NCBI GenBank assembly: GCA_964508135.1
Contig: CAZDSU010000005.1
Coordinates: forward strand, 77,962 to 141,961
Direction of reading: 5' to 3'
Length of the DNA: 64,000 nucleotides
Source: UBA6168 sp964508135
Lineage (GTDB): Bacteria > Bacteroidota > Bacteroidia > Chitinophagales > Saprospiraceae
The translations under genes were made by a program, and so were the position numbers. Position 1 is the first letter of the stretch. Every line of letters begins with the position of its first letter. Below the pieces are notes generated by a model, which was not told the DNA's origin, searched no databases, and saw only the letters and a list, made by a program, of their open reading frames with translations. Shown piece by piece: positions 52,029 to 60,614 of this stretch.

Positions 52029-53024
52029 ATGAAGATATTTATCACAGGCGCCGATGGGTTTGTCGGCAGCAACCTTGTCAGAGAACTCTTGAAACGGGGC
52101 CACGACTTAGTTGCTTTTATTCATCACGGCCAGCACCCCCACACGATTGAAGACTTGCCAATAACTTTTATTCATGGAGATGTCCTTCACCCTGATACCA
52201 TACACCAAGCCATGCAAGGCTGCGATGGCTTGGTACACTCGGCAGCCCATCTCGGCGTCTGGCCCTACTACTCCGAGATACAGCGAAAGGTGAACATAGA
52301 CGGTACCCGCTACGTGATGGAGGCGGCACTGGAGCATGGGCTGAAAAGAATCGTGTTCATCGGCACCGCCAACAGCTACGGTTTCGGCAACCGCCAGAAC
52401 CCCGGCGACGAGACCCGACCCTACAACTCCGGCAATTACGGCCTCGGCTACATGGATACCAAGCGGGAGGCACAAGACCTCGTGCTATCAATGGTGAAAG
52501 AAAGGGGACTGCCCGCCGTGGTGGTGAACCCAACTTTCATGTTCGGCCCGTATGCCGATGCGAGTGGCGCCAGACAGATGATTGATCGGATATTCCATGG
52601 TAAGATGTCAGGCTACACCCCTGGAGGCCGCAACTACGTGGCCGTGAAGGACGTCTGCGTCGGCATCGCCAATGCACTCGAACGGGCCACGCCCGGCTCC
52701 TGCTACCTGCTTGGCAACCAGAATATGAGCTACAAAGAAATCTTTGAGGACATCGCCGAGGTGCTGGGCGTGGCACCGCCGAAAACGGCCATCCCAGGCT
52801 TCGTTGTGCGGCTATTCGGGTTGGCGGTCACTGCCATTGCCCGCCTCAAGGGCAAAGCACCACAAATCAGCTACCGCATGTGCCGCATCTCGCTCGACGA
52901 GAATTTTTACACGCCCGCCAAGGCCATCCGGGAGCTTGACCTGCCGCAGACGCCCATCAAAATTGCCATCAAGGAAACATTCGATTGGCTGAAGGAGAAT
53001 GGAAAATTGAAAATGGAGAATTGA
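52029..53024 (+). CDS. NAD-dependent epimerase/dehydratase family (extended SDR, DFR-like)
   Basis: From the ATG at 52029 the product is 331 residues. Motifs are the NAD-binding MKIFITGADGFVGSNLVREL, GDVLHPDTIHQAMQGCDGLV, RIVFIGTANSYGFG with the catalytic Ser/Thr region, and GLGYMDTKREAQD with YxxxK. The resemblance to dihydroflavonol-4-reductase and hopanoid-associated SDRs is general, so the substrate is open. Its end overlaps an inverted repeat and it is convergent with rlmB. Confidence 0.88.
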   Translation: MKIFITGADGFVGSNLVRELLKRGHDLVAFIHHGQHPHTIEDLPITFIHGDVLHPDTIHQAMQGCDGLVHSAAHLGVWPYYSEIQRKVNIDGTRYVMEAALEHGLKRIVFIGTANSYGFGNRQNPGDETRPYNSGNYGLGYMDTKREAQDLVLSMVKERGLPAVVVNPTFMFGPYADASGARQMIDRIFHGKMSGYTPGGRNYVAVKDVCVGIANALERATPGSCYLLGNQNMSYKEIFEDIAEVLGVAPPKTAIPGFVVRLFGLAVTAIARLKGKAPQISYRMCRISLDENFYTPAKAIRELDLPQTPIKIAIKETFDWLKENGKLKMEN

Positions 53025-53060
53025 AAATTGGGGTTGCTCGTTTAATTCTCCATTTTCAAT
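53006..53060. repeat. 17-bp inverted repeat between convergent genes
   Basis: 53006-53022 (ATTGAAAATGGAGAATT) and 53044-53060 are exact reverse complements. The left arm lies in the last codons of the SDR gene and the right arm reaches the rlmB stop. It likely works as a shared terminator. Confidence 0.75.
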
Positions 53061-53806
53061 TATTTCATCCGCTGGCGCAATGCCTCGTACAGCATGATGC
53101 CCGCAGCCACGGAGACATTGAGAGAGTCCGTCTTGCCCCGTTGCGGGATGATGAAGCGGTCGTCCACCCGGTCGAGGAGGGAGGGGTGGATGCCCTCGTC
53201 CTCAGAGCCGATGATGAGCGCCGTGGGCGAGGTGAGGTCGGTGTCGAAGATGTATTTTTCGGTCTTGAGGTCACTGGCCAGCACTTGGATGCCAGAGTTT
53301 TGGAGGTACTCCACGGCGGTCACGAGGCTGTTTTCCCGGCAAACGGGCAGTCGGGTCAGCGCCCCGGCAGAGGTTTTGATGGCGTCGGAATTGATGAGGG
53401 CGCTGCCAGTCTTGGGTATCACGATGGCATGGGCGCCGCAGACCTCGGCAGAACGGGCGATGGCACCAAGGTTGCGCACGTCCGTCACCCGGTCGAGGAG
53501 GAGGAGGAGCGGGGTCTCGCCCGCCTCGAAGATGCCCGGCACCACGTTGTCGAGCTGGGCGTAGTCGAGTAGTGCGAGGTAGGCCACGATGCCCTGGTGA
53601 TTGCCCTTCACCATCTTGTTCATGCGCTCGTTGGGCACGTACTGGAGCGGCACATCGTACTCCCGGCAGAGCTGGCGCACTTCTTTTTCAAACTCCCCCC
53701 GCACCCCTTGTTGCAGGAATATTTTGTCCAATTGGGCACCAGATTTCAAAGCATCCACGATGGGGTGCCGACCAAAAATCAAAGTATTTTTTTCTTGAAA
53801 AGCCAT
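53060..53806 (-). CDS. rlmB: 23S rRNA (guanosine-2'-O-)-methyltransferase RlmB
   Basis: RlmB methylates G2251 of 23S rRNA. The 248-residue SPOUT/TrmH enzyme begins TLIFGRHPIVDALKSGAQLD, with the L30e-like substrate-binding domain, then LLLLLDRVTDVRNLGAIARS, GLTK-type core ALTRLPVCRENSL and the knot motifs LIIGSEDEGIHPSLLDRVDD and IPQRGKTDSLNVSVAAGIML. All three SPOUT motifs are present. Length matches the family. Confidence 0.95.
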   Translation of the reverse strand: MAFQEKNTLIFGRHPIVDALKSGAQLDKIFLQQGVRGEFEKEVRQLCREYDVPLQYVPNERMNKMVKGNHQGIVAYLALLDYAQLDNVVPGIFEAGETPLLLLLDRVTDVRNLGAIARSAEVCGAHAIVIPKTGSALINSDAIKTSAGALTRLPVCRENSLVTAVEYLQNSGIQVLASDLKTEKYIFDTDLTSPTALIIGSEDEGIHPSLLDRVDDRFIIPQRGKTDSLNVSVAAGIMLYEALRQRMK

Positions 53807-54079
53807 GTGTTGATTGTAAAATTGGGGTGCAAGGTATGGAAAAGTTGGGAGGGGGCGTCTCCTTCACGAAGTTCTACTTTGTAAAATCATATCCCCTTTG
53901 ATACACATTTCTCCCAATTGATGCTTTCGTGTTTCTAGTCCAAAAACGGCGGATTGCTTGCTGTAGACAGTAGCTTATCGGAGGTGCTTAAAGCTGGCAA
54001 TCAAAAAAACCTGACTACCTGATTTTAAAAACCCAGACCTTTACTTCGTTCAGTTTTAAACCAATCTATTCTACATCGA

Positions 54080-54499
54080 ATGCAAATCAATTTCACAACC
54101 CCTGCCCTACTTTTCCCTGCCATCTCGCTGCTGTTGCTGGCCTATACGAACAAATTTTTGGCGATTGCGAACCTCATCCGCAACCTCCACGACCGCTACG
54201 AAAAAGAAAACCAGCCTATACTGAGGGACCAAATCGTGCATTTGCGCAAGCGGCTGAACCTTATCCGGCTGATGCAGACGTTCGGCATTGCCAGCTTTTT
54301 GATGTGCTTTGTGTGCATGTTCCTGTTGTTCCGGGAAAAACTGGAGGCGGCCACCTGGGCATTTGCCATCGCCTTGGTGCTGATGATTGTTTCGCTGGCA
54401 CTGAGTCTTGGCGAGATTTGGATTTCAGCGGGTGCGCTGCGGGTGCTGCTGAAGGATTTTGAAAAGGATAGCGGGAATGACGGGGAGGACGTGCGCTGA
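54080..54499 (+). CDS. DUF2721 family membrane protein
   Basis: The 139-residue protein has three membrane helices (about 10-30, 70-92, 98-122) and the family pattern FPAISLLLLAYTNKFLAIAN, NLIRNLHDRYEKENQ and ALSLGEIWISAGALRVLLKD. The function of DUF2721 is unknown. It is convergent with the small gene at 54502, the stops being 2 bp apart. Confidence 0.85.
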   Translation: MQINFTTPALLFPAISLLLLAYTNKFLAIANLIRNLHDRYEKENQPILRDQIVHLRKRLNLIRLMQTFGIASFLMCFVCMFLLFREKLEAATWAFAIALVLMIVSLALSLGEIWISAGALRVLLKDFEKDSGNDGEDVR

Positions 54500-54501
54500 A
54501 T

Positions 54502-54807
54502 TTACCTCCCCTTGATGTGCAGTTTTTCCACCATGGCCGGGGTCAGGCTTTCGGCATAGACGCCATAGGCATCCAGGAGCGTCCCTTTCAGGCCGGTATT
54601 GGCCGAGATGGCGTACAGCACCATGCTGTCGCCGGGGTCGGTCTCTCCCTCAAAGCGGTAAAATTCGTCCACCTCAAAATCTTCCGGGTGGATTTCCAGT
54701 TCATGGCCCTTGCAGAAAAGGCACTGTTCCGTCAGGTTAAAATCTTCGCGGTAGCCCCTTTCTTGGAGGTCGGCGAGTGCTTCGGTCAAGGTATCGTAGG
54801 TTATCAT
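54502..54807 (-). CDS. small conserved protein (annotated in relatives as phosphoribosylpyrophosphate synthetase)
   Basis: The 101-residue protein begins YDTLTEALADLQERGYREDF, then FCKGHELEIHPEDFEVDEFY and ends YGVYAESLTPAMVEKLHIKG. Homologues of this length are widespread in Bacteroidota under a PRPP-synthetase name, but the protein is far too short and lacks the PRPP loop, so that label is doubtful. It has two conserved Cys. The function is unknown. Confidence 0.8.
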   Translation of the reverse strand: MITYDTLTEALADLQERGYREDFNLTEQCLFCKGHELEIHPEDFEVDEFYRFEGETDPGDSMVLYAISANTGLKGTLLDAYGVYAESLTPAMVEKLHIKGR

Positions 54808-54951
54808 TCTTTGAAAAATTTGTTATTGGAACAGCCCTGTCTTGACAAAGTTAGGATTTTGCGAACCTAAATTTAACAAGAACCCTATTTTCTGATGAAT
54901 GCAGTGTTGGGAACAGTCCCTATCAAAAAAAGCTAAATTGATGGATAATGC

Positions 54952-54959
54952 TACATTTG
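54952..54959 (+). promoter_or_regulatory. -7 promoter box for the sensor kinase gene
   Basis: TACATTTG exactly matches TAnnTTTG, 50 bases before the ATG at 55009. It has no TTG at the standard spacing. Confidence 0.4.
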
Positions 54960-55008
54960 TTCGGTAGTGCTTGAATTCATGTCCTGCAAAAACAATCTTG
55001 GCTGTTCC

Positions 55009-57411
55009 ATGCAACACCGAACCTTTGTGCCCACTTTCGTCAGTTTCCTATCTTTTCGGCCAAAGGATGTTAAGACCACGCACCGTTCCTTCCGATTTCT
55101 CTGGGTTGTTTTGTGGCTGGCGGTTTTCAATTCCCCGTTTGCCCAGTCTCCTTTCGAGAGCTATTCCCTCCTCACTGCCGCCGATGGGCTGCCGGGCAAC
55201 AACCTTTCGTTTGTGCTGGAAGACAACGATGGCTTTATTTGGATAGCCTGCCCCAATGGCCTGAGTCGCTACGACGGACAATCTTTTCAAAACACGGTGA
55301 TAGGTTCGAGTGAGGGTCAGATGCGGGGCAAAGGAGTTCGATGGCTGCGCAATATTGACAGCTTGCACATACTCGCTGGTACGGATGCAGGCATTTCGAA
55401 GATCAACATCCGCAATTTTCAAGCGGCCTCGGTCTCTTTTAAAGCGCCGGAAGCACTGCTGTCGAAGACGAATTTGGTGCAGCAAATGATGCTTTCGAAG
55501 AGGGGCAATATCTGGGTGGTGACGACGGCAGCCGTCCATTTGGTTTCGCCAGCGCTGAAAGTATTGGGCACGTGGTTTTTCCCAGAAGCTTTGGTGGTAA
55601 AGGCAGGCAATCTTCAGTCTTCCAGGTTATGGGAGTTTCCCGACGGGAAAATTTGGGTCGTAGGACCACAAGTAACGACAAGTCGTCGAGTGGAATTGGT
55701 CACTGTATTCGAAATAGACCCTACCCACAAAACCATGGACATGGTGCAAGCGGATTTCATTTGCGAGGCCACCCGCTATCTTTCACTCATGCAGGTAAAT
55801 GACACGCTCGGCTTTTTGTCGTATGAAAACTTGGACACCTTGCCAGTGATGGCACTTTACAATTTGAAAAACCATAGCATCGAGCCACTGGCATTCCAGC
55901 CATTTCGATTTCAGAATTACCTGCCTTTTCTGTCGGCCCCCGAGCCAGGCAAAATAGGCATGTCAACATTTGGTGCTTCCGATTATTACCTGTTCGACTG
56001 GCGTTCCAAAACCTGGGAGTTTCTGCATATCCCAATATTTCAATTGTTAAAATCAGTTGTAAAAACCAAGAGCGGCGTGTACATAGCTGCTACCGAGAGC
56101 GGGCTGCTCCGCACCTCGACTGTGAACTCCCTGATGAAGCCCGAATTGTGCATAGAGACCTTAAAAAATAGCGATAAAAGCAAGAGTTTATTTGTGGAAG
56201 CAATGATACACAGCAAGGCAAAGACTGTAATGAGTACCACTTTCGACGGTTTGGTCATACATGATGAACAAACAGGCGATTGTCGGCAATGGAAGCCCAA
56301 GCACCCCATGCACGAAGACTGGAATATCATCTACAACATCATTCCGCTTCAGGGAGATTCCATGCTGGTAGCGGGATTTGGCGCTTACCTCGCCGACCTT
56401 CAAGCTGAGCAAACCTCGAAATTGCAAGGCAAGAACAGGCCTGTGTTCATGGACTCACTTACCGCCACCACCTTTCAAGACAGCCGGGGCGATGTTTGGT
56501 TTGGATTTGTTTTCTCAAACGGGATAGTCCGCTTCGAACCCCGCAAAGGCAGGTTTGTCCATTATGCCCTTTCCGGCAAGTACGCTCACCTGAATTTCAC
56601 GTCATTCAATGCTATCATTGAGGATTTTGATGGCAATATGTGGTTCGGTTCGGCCGTCGGGTCAGGCCTGCTGCGTTGGGACCGGGCGAGGGACACGCTC
56701 ACCTGTTTATATCCTGACCTGAATTCGCCCAGTTCATTTCGAAGCAAAATATCCGCTTTTGCCCGCGACCCTGCTGGCAATATTTGGATAGGTTCGGAAG
56801 GCTACGGCGTGTTCCGCTTCCATCCCCATGAAATGAAGTTTAAGAATTTCAACATCTCGACTGGCTTGCCCAACGATTATATCACCGCCCTTGCCGCCGA
56901 CTGCAAGGGCTATGTCTGGATAGGCTCCGTTGCAGGCTTGTGCAGGCTCGATCCAAATACTGGGAATGTTTACCAATTTTTTAGAGGTCATGGCTTACCA
57001 GATACGAACATCAATGCTATCAGCATGGTTACTGGCGATTCCTGCACCATGTTCGTCAGCACGACCAAAGGGTTTCGGTTATTTGATGTAAACAACTTTT
57101 CCGAGCCGCCCCCCGACCGCCGGATTTTTATCAACTCCCTGAAAATCAATGGAAAGGGAACAACATATTCCCCCGACAAGACACTCCGGCTCCACTATGA
57201 TGAAAACAATGTGGAAGTAACTTTTTCCCAACTGAACCTGCTGGACGGCTACCTGAACCAGTATGCTTACAAGTTCGCCAACCAAAACGGCGATTGGATT
57301 AGTCTCGGAAATCAAAACATCCTGCGGCTGACCGGGCTTGGCGCTGGCGCTTACGACATCCAGTTGCAGGTCTGCGTGAACGGCGGGCTTGTTTTGAAAA
57401 ATTGCTGTTGA
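55009..57411 (+). CDS. N-terminal sensor part of a two-component hybrid propeller histidine kinase (frameshifted)
   Basis: The 800-residue part has a signal peptide (cleavage near FNSPFAQ) and two-component-regulator propeller repeats, for example LPGNNLSFVLEDNDGFIWIA, DPAGNIWIGSEGYGVFRF and LPNDYITALAADCKGYVWIG. It then enters a Y_Y_Y domain (NQYAYKFANQNGDWISLGNQ) and stops as VLKNCC. The domain's end and the kinase continue in another frame from 57402. An extra base in the A5 run at 57397-57401 would join them as VLKKLLLKIFV. So this is half of one gene, by reconstruction. Confidence 0.82.
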   Translation: MQHRTFVPTFVSFLSFRPKDVKTTHRSFRFLWVVLWLAVFNSPFAQSPFESYSLLTAADGLPGNNLSFVLEDNDGFIWIACPNGLSRYDGQSFQNTVIGSSEGQMRGKGVRWLRNIDSLHILAGTDAGISKINIRNFQAASVSFKAPEALLSKTNLVQQMMLSKRGNIWVVTTAAVHLVSPALKVLGTWFFPEALVVKAGNLQSSRLWEFPDGKIWVVGPQVTTSRRVELVTVFEIDPTHKTMDMVQADFICEATRYLSLMQVNDTLGFLSYENLDTLPVMALYNLKNHSIEPLAFQPFRFQNYLPFLSAPEPGKIGMSTFGASDYYLFDWRSKTWEFLHIPIFQLLKSVVKTKSGVYIAATESGLLRTSTVNSLMKPELCIETLKNSDKSKSLFVEAMIHSKAKTVMSTTFDGLVIHDEQTGDCRQWKPKHPMHEDWNIIYNIIPLQGDSMLVAGFGAYLADLQAEQTSKLQGKNRPVFMDSLTATTFQDSRGDVWFGFVFSNGIVRFEPRKGRFVHYALSGKYAHLNFTSFNAIIEDFDGNMWFGSAVGSGLLRWDRARDTLTCLYPDLNSPSSFRSKISAFARDPAGNIWIGSEGYGVFRFHPHEMKFKNFNISTGLPNDYITALAADCKGYVWIGSVAGLCRLDPNTGNVYQFFRGHGLPDTNINAISMVTGDSCTMFVSTTKGFRLFDVNNFSEPPPDRRIFINSLKINGKGTTYSPDKTLRLHYDENNVEVTFSQLNLLDGYLNQYAYKFANQNGDWISLGNQNILRLTGLGAGAYDIQLQVCVNGGLVLKNCC

Positions 57412-58172
57412 AGATTTTCGTGCGCCGCCCTTTCTGGCAATCGCCTTTGTACTATTCTTTGCTGGCCACACTGGTACTGGGTGTCGCGGCTTACTATCTC
57501 CGCACCCGCTACCGTACCCGCATCGCCGCCCTCGAACGGGAACAGGAAACTGAGCGCCTGCGAACCAGCATCGCCCAGGACATCCACGATGAGGTGGGTG
57601 CCACCCTCACCAAAATCTCATTGACGGCACAAGTAGCCGCCCGCCTGCCCCATCTCGACGAAGCGGAAATGAAGGAACGGCTGGAAAAGCTGGGCGCCGA
57701 TGCCCGCAACGCAGCCGGGCAGTTGAGGGAAATCGTGTTCGCCATCAATCCCGACTTCGACCGCTTCGGGGACATGCAGGCTTACTTCCGGGAAAATGCT
57801 CGTGAGTTCTGGAGTGAGACTGCTGTCGAGCCGCATTTCGATTTTGAAAAAAATGGAGCCAACCCGCTCGTGTCGCCCAATGTAAAGCGACAACTGCTGC
57901 TGATTTTCAAGGAAGCCCAAAACAACACCGCCAAACATGGCTGTGGGAGCGAGGTACACCTGACCTTCCGCCTGACCTCGCCGGATCGCTACCTGCTGGA
58001 AGTAAGGGACAACGGGCAGGGGTTTTCCATGGACGAAACGAGGCAGTTTTCCAGCGGGCTTTCCGGCATGAGGCGGCGGGCGGAGAGCATCGGGGCGGTT
58101 TTTTCGATGCAGTCGTTGCCGGGAAAAGGAACCATGGTACGTGTAGAAGGCATTTTGCAGGCTCATTCCTGA
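57402..58172 (+). CDS. C-terminal kinase part of the same sensor kinase
   Basis: The 256-residue part starts at TTG only because of the frameshift. It has one membrane helix (about 17-34), the HisKA_3 dimerisation region with QDIHDEVGATL (phospho-acceptor His) and an HATPase domain: IFKEAQNNTAKHG (N box), LEVRDNGQGFSMD and GLSGMRRRAESIGAVFSMQS (G boxes). It would phosphorylate a LuxR-type regulator such as that at 59566. A T9SS cargo gene lies between them. Confidence 0.85.
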   Translation: MLLKIFVRRPFWQSPLYYSLLATLVLGVAAYYLRTRYRTRIAALEREQETERLRTSIAQDIHDEVGATLTKISLTAQVAARLPHLDEAEMKERLEKLGADARNAAGQLREIVFAINPDFDRFGDMQAYFRENAREFWSETAVEPHFDFEKNGANPLVSPNVKRQLLLIFKEAQNNTAKHGCGSEVHLTFRLTSPDRYLLEVRDNGQGFSMDETRQFSSGLSGMRRRAESIGAVFSMQSLPGKGTMVRVEGILQAHS

Positions 58173-58177
58173 CTTGT

Positions 58178-58228
58178 AATTTCATACGTTCGTGGTATTG
58201 TGGCATCGCTGCATTCGTCGCACCTTTG
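58178..58228 (+). promoter_or_regulatory. promoter with upstream operator-like element (copy 1)
   Basis: 58178-58200 carries an element with the palindrome ACGTTCGT, ending in the -33 TTG (58198-58200). A 20-base spacer and CACCTTTG (58221-58228) follow. 19 of 23 bases match the site at 60254-60276. It is upstream of the T9SS cargo gene at 58292 and may bind the LuxR-type regulator at 59566. Confidence 0.55.
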
Positions 58229-58291
58229 GACTTACCATTGCTTGGAAAATCATCTCATCCACAACTTGAATTACATAAAAAATATCTACCA

Positions 58292-59566
58292 ATGAAGAAA
58301 GCAGTTTTACTCCATTTCGTCTTCCTTTCCATGTTCTCCAACATGGAGGCACAGGACATCGAACTCCACTCCGTCACTACGACAAGACAGCCAGGTGGGG
58401 ATTTTGGCTACACGCTGGATGGCATCCGAATGATTGATTTCGCAACTGCTAAACTCTGGAACCCAGACTATTTCGGCGATGGCATTTACCCAAAATTTAT
58501 CAACTTGACAAATGCGTATAGTGCATCTGGAAGCCTGGAACAAATAACCAGTGGCGATAACATTGACCTGTTTTTTTTCGGCACTTTCAACAAGTTGGAA
58601 CCCAGCTTGAATCAATTCACAGAAGCCGAAATAGATTCGTTGTATGCCTGGTCAGAAAGAGGGGGCAAGCTAATCATTGGTGCCTCAGCTAGTTTTCCGG
58701 ATTACGATTTTGACCCGAGTACATTAAATGATAGGTGGGGCTTTGGCGTGGAACTTGTACCCGTCTTGACTCCACCTTCCCAGCAGATATTGCCTACTGC
58801 CAATGGATTGAATTCCGTCATTTTTGAAGGCCCGTTCGGTAGCGTATCAATGGCGAATCAGGGTGGGGCTGCACAGGGCTATTTCAACGCTATGCCAGCA
58901 GAAGCAGTAGTGCTTGGCGTGGACGCCGATGGTCGGCCCACCCTGATATTGGATTGTAACACCCTGGATTTGATCATTTCCGACCTGGATGCTTTCACCG
59001 ATTTGGGCGGTATAAGCCAAGGGCTTGAAATCCAAAATTCCAACGATACATTCTTGTTAAACACCATTGTGTACATGGATCAACTGCAAGGCCCTCCAGT
59101 GGTCACGCAAAACGGAAATGTATTATCGGCAGGGAGTTATTTGAGCTATCAATGGATATTAAACAATGAGCCAATTAACGGAGCCACCGATAGCACTTAT
59201 ACGGCCACCGAAGAAGGAAATTATAGTGTGAAGGTTTCGATGAGTTGTGGTTGCGAGGCAACGTCCGAAGCCCAGTATATTGCCTTGACAAATACTGAGA
59301 TTGTCTTTCTGGAAAATCAAATAAATATTTACCCCAACCCTGTTACAGCTTATTTAACCATTGAATTCACCTTGCTGAAAAGCACCTCCATTGAGCTGAA
59401 TGTATACAACAGCTCGGGCCAATTGATGTCTTCTCCAACACCATCATTGATGCTGACCGAAGGCAAGCATTCCATTATGATGAATGTATCCGGCTGGCCA
59501 ACAGGTGTTTATGAAGTTGAGTTGGCCACCGATGCGGGGAAAAAGGCAATAAAATTTATCAAATAA
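58292..59566 (+). CDS. secreted protein with T9SS sorting domain
   Basis: From the ATG at 58292 the product is 424 residues. A signal peptide ends near NMEAQD. The middle (about 20-270) has no recognised domain; a region near GGKLIIGASASFPDYDFDPS could have a DUF4350/ThuA-like fold, weakly. An Ig-like stretch includes GSYLSYQWILNNEPINGATD. The end, INIYPNPVTAYLTIEFTLLK to KKAIKFIK, is a type A sorting domain. It sits between the sensor kinase and its probable response regulator, suggesting co-regulation. Confidence 0.83.
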   Translation: MKKAVLLHFVFLSMFSNMEAQDIELHSVTTTRQPGGDFGYTLDGIRMIDFATAKLWNPDYFGDGIYPKFINLTNAYSASGSLEQITSGDNIDLFFFGTFNKLEPSLNQFTEAEIDSLYAWSERGGKLIIGASASFPDYDFDPSTLNDRWGFGVELVPVLTPPSQQILPTANGLNSVIFEGPFGSVSMANQGGAAQGYFNAMPAEAVVLGVDADGRPTLILDCNTLDLIISDLDAFTDLGGISQGLEIQNSNDTFLLNTIVYMDQLQGPPVVTQNGNVLSAGSYLSYQWILNNEPINGATDSTYTATEEGNYSVKVSMSCGCEATSEAQYIALTNTEIVFLENQINIYPNPVTAYLTIEFTLLKSTSIELNVYNSSGQLMSSPTPSLMLTEGKHSIMMNVSGWPTGVYEVELATDAGKKAIKFIK

Positions 59567-60240
59567 TGCAAGTCATGGAAGAAGGAAAGGTCCATGAAAA
59601 ACTAAAGCGCATGGCCATCCGTGTAGCCATCGTGGAAGACGACGCTGAAATCCGAAAACTGACCGCCAGCCTGCTGAATTTCTACCCCGACATCGAGTGT
59701 GTGGGTGCATTCGGCGATGCGGAGGATTTCATCGCCAACCTGCCTGCGCTTCATCCCGAAGTAGTGCTGATGGACATTGGCCTGCCTGGTAAAAACGGTA
59801 TCGAGTGCGTCCATATTTGCAGAACCAGCGGGAACCAGCAAGTTGAATTTGTCATGTTCACGGACCACACCGATACGAAAGAAGTCTTTCAGGCACTCGC
59901 CGCCGGGGCAACAGGCTACGTGCTGAAGGGCGGTACGCCAGAGCGCCTCGCCGAGGCCATTCGGGACGTGAAGGAAGGCGGCTCACCCATGTCCCGCCAG
60001 ATTTCCCGTATGGTGGCGTCCTCGTTTCAGCGCACCGAGCCGAAGTTCCCAGAACTGGATAGGTTGACCGAACAGGAATGGGAAGTGTTGCGCGGGTTGG
60101 ACAAAGGCTGGGCTTACAAGGAGATAGCCACCCAACGTTTTGTGTCGGAGCACACCGTACGCTCACAGGTTCGCAGCATTTATGAAAAACTGCAAGTGCA
60201 TACACGTACGGAAGCATTAAATAAGTTGCACGGGCGCTGA
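59566..60240 (+). CDS. NarL/LuxR-family response regulator
   Basis: The first possible ATG overlaps the previous stop (TAATG), with MAIRVAIVEDDAEIRK at 59611 as an alternative. The receiver domain has IVEDDAEIRK, VVLMDIGLPGKNGIE with the phospho-Asp, and GYVLKGGTPE with Lys. The C-terminal LuxR helix-turn-helix (about 155-220) shows LTEQEWEVLRGLDKGWAYKE and SEHTVRSQVRSIYEKLQVHT. It is the likely partner of the kinase at 55009-58172. Confidence 0.92.
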   Translation: MQVMEEGKVHEKLKRMAIRVAIVEDDAEIRKLTASLLNFYPDIECVGAFGDAEDFIANLPALHPEVVLMDIGLPGKNGIECVHICRTSGNQQVEFVMFTDHTDTKEVFQALAAGATGYVLKGGTPERLAEAIRDVKEGGSPMSRQISRMVASSFQRTEPKFPELDRLTEQEWEVLRGLDKGWAYKEIATQRFVSEHTVRSQVRSIYEKLQVHTRTEALNKLHGR

Positions 60241-60253
60241 CTTATCCCGCTTC

Positions 60254-60304
60254 AATTTCATACGAACGTGCGATTGTGCGACCCTTAAACCGCTCCTACC
60301 TTTA
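60254..60304 (+). promoter_or_regulatory. promoter with upstream operator-like element (copy 2)
   Basis: 60254-60276 matches the element at 58178-58200 in 19 of 23 bases, with ACGAACGT in place of ACGTTCGT. It ends in the -33 TTG (60274-60276). The spacer is again 20 bases and the -7 box is TACCTTTA (60297-60304). It lies upstream of the MopE-repeat gene. Confidence 0.55.
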
Positions 60305-60425
60305 CTCCCATATTTTACAATGTGGTAAAAAAGGAAATAAGCTGTCGAACCGAAAAACACTTCGGTTCACAATGACCCGATTTTGCCAACAATCAAAAAA
60401 TCTATCACTAAAAATCACTGACATA

Positions 60426-60614
60426 ATGAACTCATCTATCCTGACAAATCCTGGATGGCAGCAGTTATTCACCTGTTCTGTTCCACTTGACTATTTTAAA
60501 TCGTGGCGGCTTTTTATCATGCCGATGCTTTTTATTTGTTGCAAAATGCATCTCATGCAGCCACCATCCAATCTGCCGGAACTAATACCTGGAGCAATAC
60601 TTCTACCTGGGTAG
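60426..60614 (+). pseudogene. N-terminal fragment of a large T9SS surface protein (signal peptide)
   Basis: From the ATG at 60426 the frame encodes MNSSILTNPGWQQLFTCSVP and a hydrophobic stretch LFIMPMLFICC, a plausible signal peptide. The frame then runs out of register. Adding one base to the A4 run at 60543-60546 joins it to the frame of the fragment at 60503, giving a cleavage site after ASHA. The rest of this frame is out-of-register noise. Confidence 0.6.

Noticed and set aside
57397..57402. Programmed -1 frameshift joining the sensor and kinase
   Set aside because: The site is G AAA AAT, not a proper X XXY YYZ heptamer, and no downstream pseudoknot or upstream Shine-Dalgarno stimulator was evident. 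A lost base in A-run DNA is simpler.
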